Source: a virus
Reading direction: 5' to 3' (one strand)
Length of the DNA: 46,713 nucleotides
IMG/VR virus record: IMGVR_UViG_3300025897_000022
Location: 1 to 46,713 of that record
The position numbers were made by a program, and so were the translations under genes. The notes under the pieces are model-generated. The model saw nothing but the letters and a program-made list of their open reading frames with translations, was not told where the DNA came from and made no database searches. Below are positions 8,039 through 14,610 of the stretch, piece by piece (position 1 is the first letter of the stretch; each line of letters opens with the position of its first letter).

Positions 8039-8347
8039 ATGTCTTATAATGTTTGTTCCTGTAAACTTTCTACAGGTGAAGAAATTATTGCTAAAATAGA
8101 TGAAGGTCAAAATTTTTTAAACCAATCCGGCATTATAGAACTAAAACAACCTTTTGTGTTAATACAAACACAGCAGGGTATTGGAGTTATGCCTTGGATA
8201 AACACAGGTTCAACAGAATCGGTAACAATTAAAACAAGTCACGTTGTTACAATTGTTAAGACTAAATCAGAAGTAGAAGCTATGTATGTTAAAGCAACTT
8301 CAGGTATTGATATTGCAACAACAGATGCATCCTCTATTATCATGTAA
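8039..8347 (+). CDS. Sm-like (LSm/Hfq-fold) protein, marine phage type
   Basis: 102 residues from ATG 8039 behind AGGATT; the upstream in-frame TTG at 8024 lies in the clamp gene and is rejected. The pattern CKLSTGEEIIAKI, then FVLIQTQQGIGVMPW and SVTIKTSHVVTIV, alternates like a five-stranded Sm barrel. I recall similar short proteins in marine T4-like phages, one of which was solved as an Sm-like fold, but I cannot verify the match here. A role in RNA binding is therefore inference. It lies directly behind the clamp gene and is followed 1 base later by the transglycosylase gene. Confidence 0.55.
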   Translation: MSYNVCSCKLSTGEEIIAKIDEGQNFLNQSGIIELKQPFVLIQTQQGIGVMPWINTGSTESVTIKTSHVVTIVKTKSEVEAMYVKATSGIDIATTDASSIIM

Positions 8348-8348
8348 T

Positions 8349-8921
8349 ATGAAAAACACGATTATAAGCTTGAGTGTACTTATGATATCCTCTATTACCA
8401 TAAGTGCAAATGAAAAAACATCTAACATGTTTTATGATAACTCAAGATTTGAAAGAAGTGTAAAATATTGCATACTAAAGGCGAATAAAAAACAATATTT
8501 TGACTTTATAAAATCTATATTTTTGAAATATAATTTACCAAATAAATTAATTTTTATTCCTGTTATTGAAAGTTGTTTTAACCCCTATGCTAAATCTTCT
8601 CAAGGTGCATTAGGAATGTGGCAAATCAATGATATTACTGCCAGACATATTGGACTAAGAGAAGGTTTTTTCACAGATGAAAGATATAACTGGAAAAAAT
8701 CTACAGTTGCTGCAGCAAAATATTTATTATTTTTAAAAGAAAGATTTGATAGTTGGGAATTAGTTCTTGCGGCATATAATGTAGGCCCAACTTTTTTGAA
8801 AAGTCAAATTGTAAAACATAAAACTTCTAATATTGAGAAATTGAAATTACCTAAAGAAACCAAAGATTATGTTTATAAATTTAGAGCATTATTTAAATAT
8901 TTAAAATTATCAAGGAGTTAA
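8349..8921 (+). CDS. Exported lytic transglycosylase, SLT family
   Basis: 190 residues from ATG 8349; an upstream in-frame ATG at 8286 overlaps the preceding gene. Residues 1-20 form a signal peptide (basic start, hydrophobic core, SITISA before the likely cut). The SLT domain carries ESCFNPYAKSSQGALGMWQI with catalytic Glu at about 74, and AAYNVGP at about 141. The family cleaves peptidoglycan between MurNAc and GlcNAc in the periplasm. Export through the host Sec system would allow lysis without a holin. It lies oddly within the replication genes rather than beside the M15 endolysin gene at 13538. Confidence 0.85.
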   Translation: MKNTIISLSVLMISSITISANEKTSNMFYDNSRFERSVKYCILKANKKQYFDFIKSIFLKYNLPNKLIFIPVIESCFNPYAKSSQGALGMWQINDITARHIGLREGFFTDERYNWKKSTVAAAKYLLFLKERFDSWELVLAAYNVGPTFLKSQIVKHKTSNIEKLKLPKETKDYVYKFRALFKYLKLSRS

Positions 8922-8925
8922 TAGT

Positions 8926-9237
8926 ATGAGCAGCAATCAACCTAATAGTTTAACATCTGTTGTATTACCATCAGCAGAAGCAGATATTAAGGCAATTCAA
9001 AGAGTGTTAAAAGAAGTTTCTGATTGTATGACAAGAATTGATTCAGAAAAAGATTTTATTAAAGATGCTTTAGGTGATTTATCAAAGCAATATCAAATTC
9101 CAAAAGTAATGTTAAATCGTGTAGCAAAAGCTTTTCATAAAAGAAATATTGCTGAAGAACGTGCAAAAACAGAGGATGTTTTTTATTTGTATGATGGAAT
9201 ATTTTCTACCATAAAACAAGTAGAGAATGAAACATGA
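8926..9237 (+). CDS. dsbA: DsbA-like double-stranded DNA-binding protein
   Basis: 103 residues against 89 for T4 DsbA. The C-terminal two thirds align by eye: IKDALGDLSKQYQIPKVMLN with the T4 IKDIRIRAKDELGVDGKMFN, and EDVFYLYDGIF with EEVVELYDTVF. T4 DsbA binds double-stranded DNA, including late-promoter regions. AAGGAG precedes the ATG. Its stop overlaps the next small gene by ATGA. Confidence 0.75.
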   Translation: MSSNQPNSLTSVVLPSAEADIKAIQRVLKEVSDCMTRIDSEKDFIKDALGDLSKQYQIPKVMLNRVAKAFHKRNIAEERAKTEDVFYLYDGIFSTIKQVENET

Positions 9238-9326
9238 CTTCAATGATTTTATTTGCTATCGGACTTGGATTGGGTTTTGGTGCTGGCATTTACCTGTCAA
9301 AAAATGTGTTGACAACTAAAGAATAA
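9234..9326 (+). CDS. Single-span 30-aa membrane peptide
   Basis: ATG 9234 overlaps the dsbA stop. The peptide has one hydrophobic Gly-rich helix (ILFAIGLGLGFGAGIYL) followed by a short polar tail. GxGxG spacing suggests helix packing in the membrane. The promoter at 9309 lies in its last codons. It is too short to assign, but translational coupling to dsbA and clean composition make it a plausible gene. Confidence 0.5.
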   Translation: MTSMILFAIGLGLGFGAGIYLSKNVLTTKE

Positions 9327-9337
9327 TTTGTTATAAT
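9309..9337 (+). promoter_or_regulatory. Perfect consensus sigma70 promoter
   Basis: TTGACA at 9309-9314, exactly 17 bases, TATAAT at 9332-9337, with an extended TG at 9329-9330. This is the best promoter in the window. The next ATG (9347) is only 10 bases after the -10 box, and its GGAG (9338-9341) would lie upstream of the expected start site near 9344. Confidence 0.9.
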
Positions 9338-9346
9338 GGAGTTGTT

Positions 9347-9541
9347 ATGAGAAGTAATAATAGGTTTGCAAAAGGAATTCGTAGAAAAGGAGCAATTGAG
9401 CGACTTGAAAAGAATATTGCAGACTATGTGACTCTTATGAAAGAGACTAAAGACAAGGATACTTTGAAAAAATATGAGCAAAAAATTGAAAGGCATCGGA
9501 CTGCCGTTGAGAATACAAAGAAGAATTTGAAAAATATTTAA
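9347..9541 (+). CDS. Small basic coiled-coil protein
   Basis: 64 residues, rich in Lys and Arg, with heptad-like spacing of Leu, Ile and Val from about residue 15 onward, suggesting a short helix or coiled coil. From read-through transcripts it has GGAG 5 bases before the ATG. From the consensus promoter at 9309 it would be nearly leaderless. Function unknown; charge and position among replication genes would fit a nucleic-acid-binding accessory protein. Confidence 0.6.
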   Translation: MRSNNRFAKGIRRKGAIERLEKNIADYVTLMKETKDKDTLKKYEQKIERHRTAVENTKKNLKNI

Positions 9542-9625
9542 ATGGAGTTATATTTTGAACTACCTAAAAATAAACAAATGTCTTTAAACCTGGAGTATGC
9601 AGATGCCATACAAAAAAATGAATGA
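9542..9625 (+). CDS. Possible 27-aa peptide
   Basis: ATG 9542 overlaps the preceding TAA, and the frame runs to TGA 9623-9625. Nothing like a ribosome binding site of its own is visible and the peptide is not recognised. It occupies most of the 130-base gap before gp44, so it may be a small coupled gene or simply an open frame in a leader. Confidence 0.25.
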   Translation: MELYFELPKNKQMSLNLEYADAIQKNE

Positions 9626-9671
9626 ATAATTAATAGAGTGTAAATGCATAAATTTATATAATGGTATTATT

Positions 9672-10619
9672 ATGATTGTACGTGATGAATTTTTATGGGT
9701 ACAGAAGTATCGCCCTAAAAGTGTTAATGATTTAATTTTACCAGAAGATATTAAAAATACTTTAATATCTTTTGTTGAACAAGGTAGTTTGCCTAATTTT
9801 TTATTTCATTCGCAATCAGGCGGTACTGGTAAGACTAGTGCCGCTCTCGCTATAGCTCATCAATTAAACCTAGAAGTAATGATGATCAATGCTTCTGAAG
9901 AAAGAAGTATTGATATTATTCGTACAAAAATGACAGATTTCTGTTCTGCTATGTCTGTTGATGGCAGAAGAAAAATGTTAATTCTTGATGAGGCAGACCA
10001 TCTTCCTGATTTAAGTCAAAACGCTTTGAGAAACTTTTTTGAAAAGTTTTCTTCAAACTGTTCATTTGTTATGACTGCAAATCAAGCACAAAGAATTATT
10101 GCACCACTTCAATCAAGATGTGCAGTAATTGAATTTAAATTTCCAAAAGAAGAAAAACCCAAACTTGCTGGTGAGTTTTATCTAAGAGTGTGTCATATTC
10201 TTGACAGTGAAAACGTATCTTACGATAAAAAATTAATTCAACATGCAATTGTGCATTTCTTTCCGGATTTTCGCAGATGTATAAATGAACTCCAAAGATA
10301 TAGTGCAAGTGGAGAATTATCAAATAATATTTTATCAAATGTTCAAAATGAAAGTATTGAAAACTTATTAGAGGCTATTGAAAATAAAAAATTTCAGTTA
10401 ATAAGAAAATTCATACTTGAAAATTGGCATGGTACTGAGCAAGAACTTTATCGTTCTCTCTACGAAGAACTTCTAAAAAATGCTAAACCAGAATGTATTC
10501 CCGATATTATATTAATACTTTCTAAGTATGGATTTGAATCTACATTTGCTGTAGATAAAGAAATACATACATTAGCTTGTATGGTTGAACTAATGACATT
10601 ACCTATACAATTTAAGTGA
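9672..10619 (+). CDS. 44: Clamp loader ATPase subunit, T4 gp44-like
   Basis: 315 residues, near T4 gp44 (319). WVQKYRPKSVNDLILPEDIK is the typical RFC N-terminus. Walker A is SGGTGKT (Lys54), Walker B LILDEAD (Asp106-Glu107), and the SRC motif is at 148-150. gp44 with gp62 opens the gp45 ring and loads it on primer-template DNA using ATP. The Shine-Dalgarno site is weak. The AT-rich leader contains a TATAAT at 9657-9662 without a good -35, so a local start is possible but unproven. gp62 follows 6 bases downstream. Confidence 0.93.
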   Translation: MIVRDEFLWVQKYRPKSVNDLILPEDIKNTLISFVEQGSLPNFLFHSQSGGTGKTSAALAIAHQLNLEVMMINASEERSIDIIRTKMTDFCSAMSVDGRRKMLILDEADHLPDLSQNALRNFFEKFSSNCSFVMTANQAQRIIAPLQSRCAVIEFKFPKEEKPKLAGEFYLRVCHILDSENVSYDKKLIQHAIVHFFPDFRRCINELQRYSASGELSNNILSNVQNESIENLLEAIENKKFQLIRKFILENWHGTEQELYRSLYEELLKNAKPECIPDIILILSKYGFESTFAVDKEIHTLACMVELMTLPIQFK

Positions 10620-10625
10620 GGTAAT

Positions 10626-11063
10626 ATGTCAACAAATGTTTTTGGTTTAGAGAACCATGAAGAAGTTGAATATGAATTAGAACCGCCCAAGAAAATAAAT
10701 TTGTTTGAGTATGTAAAATCAATTAATACTAAAGAACAATATCTCGGAGATAATTTAGAAAATTACTCATCATATATAGTTAACAAGGCTATTGCCAGTT
10801 ATCAAGATTGTATTTTTTTTGTAAAAGAGATGAATCTTTATCCTGCACTTAGTGATAAAATGGAGTATGACTTTTACTATTATAGTATTAGTAAAAGAAA
10901 AAGATTCGCTGAGTGGATGAAACGTGACCAAGATAAAATAGAACTTGTTAGCAAGTTTTATAATGTTTCTCTTAAAAAAGCTGCGGAGTTTCTGGATATA
11001 CTATCCGATAGTGAATTAAAAGACATAGAAAAATCACTAACTTATGGTGTTACAGAAAAATAA
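10626..11063 (+). CDS. 62: Clamp loader small subunit, T4 gp62-like
   Basis: 145 residues, shorter than T4 gp62 (187). Recognised from position after gp44 and from the core NLENYSSYIVNKAIASYQDC...MNLYPALSDKMEYDFYY...RKRFAEWMK, which follows the pattern of gp62 proteins of marine T4-likes. It bridges the gp44 ATPase ring and lacks its own ATP site. GAGG precedes the ATG. It is co-transcribed with gp44. Confidence 0.8.
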   Translation: MSTNVFGLENHEEVEYELEPPKKINLFEYVKSINTKEQYLGDNLENYSSYIVNKAIASYQDCIFFVKEMNLYPALSDKMEYDFYYYSISKRKRFAEWMKRDQDKIELVSKFYNVSLKKAAEFLDILSDSELKDIEKSLTYGVTEK

Positions 11064-11068
11064 AAAAA

Positions 11069-11076
11069 TATAAATA
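11069..11076 (+). promoter_or_regulatory. Possible late-type box TATAAATA before regA
   Basis: An exact TATAAATA lies in a very AT-rich gap 47 bases before the regA start. An extended -10-like TGTTAAAAT also lies at 11095-11103. Either could be a regA promoter. Chance is a real alternative in this composition. Confidence 0.3.
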
Positions 11077-11122
11077 TATTTGATGAGAATTATATGTTAA
11101 AATAAATTATTAAGGAGATTTT

Positions 11123-11545
11123 ATGTTATCCGAAGATACTATGAACGAAGATATATTTCGTGGCGTTGGAGTGGAAGTAGATTTAAAAAGTCAAGATGAT
11201 TTTTTAAAAGTTAGAGAAACATTAACTAGAATTGGAATAGCTTCTAAAAAAGAAAAAAAATTATACCAATCTTGCCATATACTACATAAACGTGGAAGAT
11301 ATGTAATTTTATCTTTTAAAGAACTTTTTAAATTAGATGGTAAAGAAAGTAACTTTACTGAATCAGATTTAGCTAGAAGAAACACAATTGCTAAATTACT
11401 TCATGATTGGAATTTAGTTGAAATTAAAGATTTAAATCAAGTAGAAGAACCTTTGGTTCCAATTTCTCAAATAAAAATAATTCCACATAAAGAAAAGATT
11501 CAATGGGAATTGGTAGCTAAGTACCAAGTTGGTTCTAAAAATTAA
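11123..11545 (+). CDS. regA: RegA translational repressor
   Basis: 140 residues. From about residue 17 it follows T4 RegA closely: DDFLKVRETLTRIGIASKKE, then LYQSCHILHKRGRYVILSFK, RRNTIAKLLHDWNLVEI, and near the end WELVAKYQVG. RegA binds the translation start regions of many early phage mRNAs and blocks ribosomes, so early proteins stop being made. A 16-residue N-terminal extension precedes the T4-like start. AAGGAG lies before ATG 11123. In T4 the polymerase gene 43 follows; here a pair of small paralogues does. Confidence 0.92.
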   Translation: MLSEDTMNEDIFRGVGVEVDLKSQDDFLKVRETLTRIGIASKKEKKLYQSCHILHKRGRYVILSFKELFKLDGKESNFTESDLARRNTIAKLLHDWNLVEIKDLNQVEEPLVPISQIKIIPHKEKIQWELVAKYQVGSKN

Positions 11546-11567
11546 TACCATTTACTAGTGATTTATT

Positions 11568-11762
11568 ATGAAAAAAATGACAGCATTCAAAAAAAGAACT
11601 AACATTAAATTAATTGTTAGTTCTTTCAACACAAAAAAATTCATAAAAGAATTTATGAATTTAATGGATAATAAAGGTTTGAGTGAAGAACAAATAGATA
11701 AATTATTATATAATCATTGTCTATATGATAAAAATAGTCCATTAAAATTGAATAAAGGTTAA
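11568..11762 (+). CDS. Small basic protein, paralogue copy 1
   Basis: 64 residues. It shares a helical core (FNTKKFIKEFMNL...LSEEQIDKLL) and an identical 16-residue C-terminus ending in SPLKLNKG with the next gene. The N-terminal part is divergent and its DNA holds a perfect 12-bp inverted repeat. It starts 22 bases after regA. Family unknown; a pair of duplicated small genes after regA suggests early host-takeover proteins, which is inference. Confidence 0.6.
   Translation: MKKMTAFKKRTNIKLIVSSFNTKKFIKEFMNLMDNKGLSEEQIDKLLYNHCLYDKNSPLKLNKG
11593..11626 (+). repeat. 12-bp inverted repeat inside copy 1
   Basis: AAAGAACTAACA at 11593-11604 is exactly complementary to TGTTAGTTCTTT at 11615-11626, with a 10-base loop. 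It lies within codons 9-20 of copy 1 and 48 bases after the regA stop. No T-run follows, so it is not a standard terminator. Confidence 0.7.
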
Positions 11763-11772
11763 TTATGGAAAA
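11711..11772 (+). repeat. 62-bp direct repeat, copy 1
   Basis: It covers the last 17 codons of the first small gene, the intergenic TTAATT and the first codons of the next gene. It is identical to 11911-11972, exactly 200 bp downstream; both flanking bases differ. Confidence 0.95.
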
Positions 11773-11962
11773 GGTGGTAGGTTTTAAACACCTAAAAGAT
11801 AAAGAAAATATTCATACTAAATCTTTTAATAGAAAAAAATTTATAAATGAATTTGTAGAAGTCATTAAAAATGAAAAATTATCAAAAGAACAAAAAGTAG
11901 AAATACTTTCTAATCATTGTCTATATGATAAAAATAGTCCATTAAAATTGAATAAAGGTTAA
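11765..11962 (+). CDS. Small basic protein, paralogue copy 2
   Basis: 65 residues, homologous to the preceding protein through FNRKKFINEFVEV...LSKEQKVEIL and identical in the last 16 residues. It starts 2 bases after copy 1 ends. The ATGGAAAA start is shared, within the exact repeat, with the following dUTPase gene, so translation signals are duplicated with the genes. The divergent middle against identical ends implies either recent homogenisation of the ends by recombination or selection on the DNA itself. Confidence 0.6.
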   Translation: MEKVVGFKHLKDKENIHTKSFNRKKFINEFVEVIKNEKLSKEQKVEILSNHCLYDKNSPLKLNKG

Positions 11963-11972
11963 TTATGGAAAA
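11911..11972 (+). repeat. 62-bp direct repeat, copy 2
   Basis: The second perfect copy of the repeat at 11711-11772. It spans the end of small paralogue 2, the intergenic bases and the first codons of the dUTPase gene. Recombination between the copies would delete exactly 200 bp, leaving one small gene in front of the dUTPase. Confidence 0.95.
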
Positions 11973-12504
11973 CTGGAGAGTAGTGAATGATAATAATGAA
12001 CCTGTTAAGTTAGGTGTTTATAGAATATATGAACATGCCATGTTACCTACTTTTGCTACAGATGGTTCAGCATGTTTTGATGTGTATGCTTCTTTACCAG
12101 ATGAGTCAACAGTTAAAGTATATAGCAGTAACTTTCAAGACTATGCTAAAGTACTTGTACGTTCTGATTGCATAACAATTTATAATGGTCATCGTGCTAT
12201 GATTCCAACTGGAATCATTTTTGATATTCCCCAAGGATACAGTGTACGCCTACATGCAAGATCTGGTTTAGCTTTAAAAAATGGTATTGTTTTAGTTAAT
12301 CAGGAAGCCGTTATTGATTCTGATTATGTACAAGAAACATTTGTTTTAATTGAAAATACATCATTAGTTCCTTTTGAAGTGACAGATGGAATGAGAATTT
12401 GTCAAGGTGAACTAGTTAAAAATATACCAACACTCATCAATGAATCCGTAGTGCCACCGGAAGAACGCAATCGTAAAGGTGGCTTTGGTTCAACTGGTGT
12501 GTAA
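11965..12504 (+). CDS. dut: dUTPase
   Basis: 179 residues, slightly longer than the usual 150. All five trimeric dUTPase motifs are seen in order: ATDGSACFDVYA (31-42), PTGIIFDIP (81-89), RSGLALKNGI with NQEAVIDSDY (99-121, Tyr121), RICQGEL (144-150) and the Gly-rich RKGGFGSTG (170-178). It hydrolyses dUTP to dUMP and pyrophosphate, keeping uracil out of phage DNA and feeding thymidylate synthesis. There is an insertion of about 20 residues after motif 1. The next start overlaps the stop (TAATG). Confidence 0.93.
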   Translation: MENWRVVNDNNEPVKLGVYRIYEHAMLPTFATDGSACFDVYASLPDESTVKVYSSNFQDYAKVLVRSDCITIYNGHRAMIPTGIIFDIPQGYSVRLHARSGLALKNGIVLVNQEAVIDSDYVQETFVLIENTSLVPFEVTDGMRICQGELVKNIPTLINESVVPPEERNRKGGFGSTGV

Positions 12505-12917
12505 TGAAATTAGAACATAAACACTTTATAGTTAGAGCAGAAGTAGCAGGTACTCCTAAACTACAAGATATATCTTTTGTTGAAGATTGGATGTCACGTT
12601 TAATTAAAAGTGTTGGTATGGTTACTTTAATAGAACCTAAAGCGGTTTATTGTGACAAAGAAAATAATCGTGGAATTACGGCAATTGCCGCACTTACAAC
12701 AAGTTCAACAACATTACACATATGGGATGAGAAACCACCATGTTATTTACAATTTGATTTATATTCATGTAAATCATTTGACTATGAACATGTTTTACAC
12801 GCAATCAATGAATTCGGAATGACAAGATATGAATATTATATGTTAAATCGTGAAACTCCGTTTTCTCATATACACGCAAAAGGCCATGGACTCTTTGAAC
12901 CGAGCATCTCTAAATGA
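12504..12917 (+). CDS. speD: SpeD-like pyruvoyl decarboxylase
   Basis: 137 residues, the size of bacterial class 1b AdoMet decarboxylase proenzymes. TTSSTTLHIWDE (65-76) aligns with the self-processing region and FDLYSC (84-89) with the later catalytic Cys loop. By eye Ser67 is the pyruvoyl-forming Ser, His72 the processing His and Cys89 the catalytic Cys. The Glu normally before that Ser is Thr66, and the His after it is Ser68. The family makes decarboxylated AdoMet for spermidine synthesis, but some SpeD relatives decarboxylate ornithine or arginine, so the substrate is open. Coupled by overlap to the dUTPase gene. Confidence 0.7.
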   Translation: MKLEHKHFIVRAEVAGTPKLQDISFVEDWMSRLIKSVGMVTLIEPKAVYCDKENNRGITAIAALTTSSTTLHIWDEKPPCYLQFDLYSCKSFDYEHVLHAINEFGMTRYEYYMLNRETPFSHIHAKGHGLFEPSISK

Positions 12918-13350
12918 TGCATCTGATATAATTAAAATATTTTATCTTTATCGTGATATATTTCCCCACATCAGAAAAGACTACATAGATAGAAACCTTG
13001 AAAAAGGTAATGTTATATATGAAAATGATGTTATTATAATATATAATAAGTATTTGAAAAAAACACGATTAGGCAACATACATGCTTTAAAAGGTAATTT
13101 TATACTACATCAAATAGTAACAAAATATAGAGATGGAAGAGCAACACAAATATTTAAAAAGTTTTTAAATGAATTAGATGATAAATTGTTTTTAACTGTA
13201 AGAAGCAGTAACACTAAAGCTATTAATTTTTATGAAAGGAATGGTATGAAATGTGTAGGGGATATTGCTTGGAAAAACAATACACTTCCAGGTAAAGTAT
13301 TTTTATATACTACACCAAATAATTTATATGAAAAATTTGCATTACTATAG
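12886..13350 (+). CDS. GNAT-family N-acetyltransferase
   Basis: 154 residues from ATG 12886, overlapping the SpeD-like gene by 32 bases. ATG 12850 and TTG 12895 are alternatives; similar phage proteins as I recall them begin near NRAxLxDA, which favours 12886 or 12895. The pattern FLTVRSSNTKAINFYERNGM...VGDIAWKN is the GNAT C-terminal half, where AcCoA and the NFYxxxGM turn lie. Substrate unknown. A link to polyamines is tempting because of the adjacent SpeD-like gene, but the overlap alone does not show this. Confidence 0.7.
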   Translation: MDSLNRASLNDASDIIKIFYLYRDIFPHIRKDYIDRNLEKGNVIYENDVIIIYNKYLKKTRLGNIHALKGNFILHQIVTKYRDGRATQIFKKFLNELDDKLFLTVRSSNTKAINFYERNGMKCVGDIAWKNNTLPGKVFLYTTPNNLYEKFALL

Positions 13351-13519
13351 AAGAACTTTTACATTTTTTGTTATTTTTTATGCAATGTGGTTGATACTAT
13401 TTTACGGCAGTTGGAATGTTGAAAATGAGTATTCTAAATTTCATCATGATAATTTCGTAAGATTATGTAAAACTAATTATGAGAATATACATGAAAATGT
13501 ACGAAGGTATTGTTCATAA
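13328..13519 (+). CDS. Small single-span membrane protein next to endolysin
   Basis: 63 residues from ATG 13328, overlapping the GNAT gene; the longer frame from 13265 is rejected because it lies wholly in that gene. A short basic N-terminus is followed by one hydrophobic helix (TFTFFVIFYAMWLILFYG) and a 35-residue polar domain with two Cys. N-in topology would place the domain in the periplasm. Immediately upstream of the endolysin, so a holin- or spanin-like lysis role is possible, but no family is recognised. Confidence 0.6.
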   Translation: MKNLHYYRRTFTFFVIFYAMWLILFYGSWNVENEYSKFHHDNFVRLCKTNYENIHENVRRYCS

Positions 13520-13537
13520 TTTATAGGAGAATAATAA

Positions 13538-13987
13538 ATGTTTAAACTATCACAGCGGTCATTAGACAAACTAGAAGGTGTAAAACCTGAATTAGTAGAT
13601 GTTGTTAAAAGAGCAATTGAGTTAACAACAGTAGACTTCGGAGTTATTGAAGGTTTACGAACAGAAGAACAACAGAAGGCACTTGTAGAAAAAGGTGCAT
13701 CACAAACAATGAAATCAAAACATCTCACTGGCAATGCTGTAGACTTAATGGCATATGTTGGCGGAAGAGGATGTTGGGAATTAAATGTATATGATGAAAT
13801 TGCAGATGCTGTGAAAGCCGCTGCAGAAGAACTCGGAACTCCGATTCGCTGGGGTGCTGCATGGACTGTCAGTGATTTGCGAAATTGGGAAGGAACAGCA
13901 GAGGAAGCTATGAATGCGTATATAGACATTCGTAGAGCAGAAGGAAGAAGACCTTTTATAGATGCTCCACATTTTGAGCTTGTATAA
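13538..13987 (+). CDS. M15 peptidase endolysin (L-Ala-D-Glu type)
   Basis: 149 residues. Zn ligands of the VanY/M15 fold are SKHLTGNAVDL (His62, Asp69) and DAPHFEL (His145). Size and pattern match T5-type and related endolysins that cleave L-alanyl-D-glutamate in peptidoglycan stems. There is no signal peptide, so release needs a holin or similar. GGAG precedes the ATG. Base composition is visibly richer in G+C than neighbours such as 12900-13500. Confidence 0.9.
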   Translation: MFKLSQRSLDKLEGVKPELVDVVKRAIELTTVDFGVIEGLRTEEQQKALVEKGASQTMKSKHLTGNAVDLMAYVGGRGCWELNVYDEIADAVKAAAEELGTPIRWGAAWTVSDLRNWEGTAEEAMNAYIDIRRAEGRRPFIDAPHFELV

Positions 13988-13995
13988 AAAAATCC

Positions 13996-14023
13996 TTGAC
14001 TTTTCAGATAGTTTTGATATGAT
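13996..14023 (+). promoter_or_regulatory. Sigma70 extended -10 promoter
   Basis: TTGACT at 13996-14001, a 16-base spacer and TATGAT at 14018-14023 with TG at 14015-14016. It lies 8 bases after the endolysin stop and 45 bases before the nuclease start, so the nuclease gene and following tRNA may be transcribed early and separately from the endolysin. Confidence 0.75.
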
Positions 14024-14068
14024 AGATGAATATTCACCGCTAAGAAAAATTTTAGTTAAAAAGCTACC

Positions 14069-14605
14069 ATGATTACAAAGCAAATCATAGATAGACTGAC
14101 AGATGAGGTAAAGGAATTATTTGATTTTTACGACAAAAAGAAGTTAAGAAAATCTGATAAGCAGAAATCTGAAGATATTTCTGGTTTGCTTGAGACAGTG
14201 ATGGAAGAAATGATTGAAGGTGCGATTGCTCCAAAAGTTGATAGTGAGCCAGATATTCGTTTGAATGGTGAGCCTGTTGAGATTAAAACAACATCTGGTG
14301 ATTCTTGGAGAGGTGGAGAATACTCTAAGCGAGGTGGATATTTCATTTTTGTTTCATGGAAATTGAATGAAAATAATGTCCCATCATTTTTTATAGCTGG
14401 ATTAAGTTTACAAAAAGATGATTGGATTATTAGTAAATCTAAAAATTATTATGCAACTACTTTTAATAAAAAGCAATTATTAAAAAATCAAGATAGAGTA
14501 GATTTTTATAGTGGTAAACTCAAATCATACATGCGAGGTTCACAACAATGTATTTCTTTAGTATATGATAATACTAAAGAGTTTGATTTAAAATCTTTAT
14601 TTTAA
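14069..14605 (+). CDS. PD-(D/E)xK nuclease, restriction-endonuclease-like
   Basis: 178 residues. EPDIRLNGEPVEIKTT carries Asp62, Glu71 and Lys73 in PD-x8-ExK spacing, followed by SWRGGEYSKRGGYFIFVSW, a strand and basic loop seen in type II restriction-like enzymes. The first 55 residues are helical and charged. The N-terminal motif Glu may be E49 or E50. No methyltransferase gene is near, so a simple restriction-modification pair is not supported. Degradation of host DNA or DNA processing are alternatives. It has its own early-type promoter. Confidence 0.6.
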   Translation: MITKQIIDRLTDEVKELFDFYDKKKLRKSDKQKSEDISGLLETVMEEMIEGAIAPKVDSEPDIRLNGEPVEIKTTSGDSWRGGEYSKRGGYFIFVSWKLNENNVPSFFIAGLSLQKDDWIISKSKNYYATTFNKKQLLKNQDRVDFYSGKLKSYMRGSQQCISLVYDNTKEFDLKSLF

Positions 14606-14610
14606 AATAC

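Noticed and set aside
11711-11972. Direct repeats as a CRISPR array
   Set aside because: Only two copies, both spanning coding sequence, with a 138-bp coding spacer and no cas genes.
14069-14605. Restriction-modification system
   Set aside because: No methyltransferase or specificity gene is in the window.
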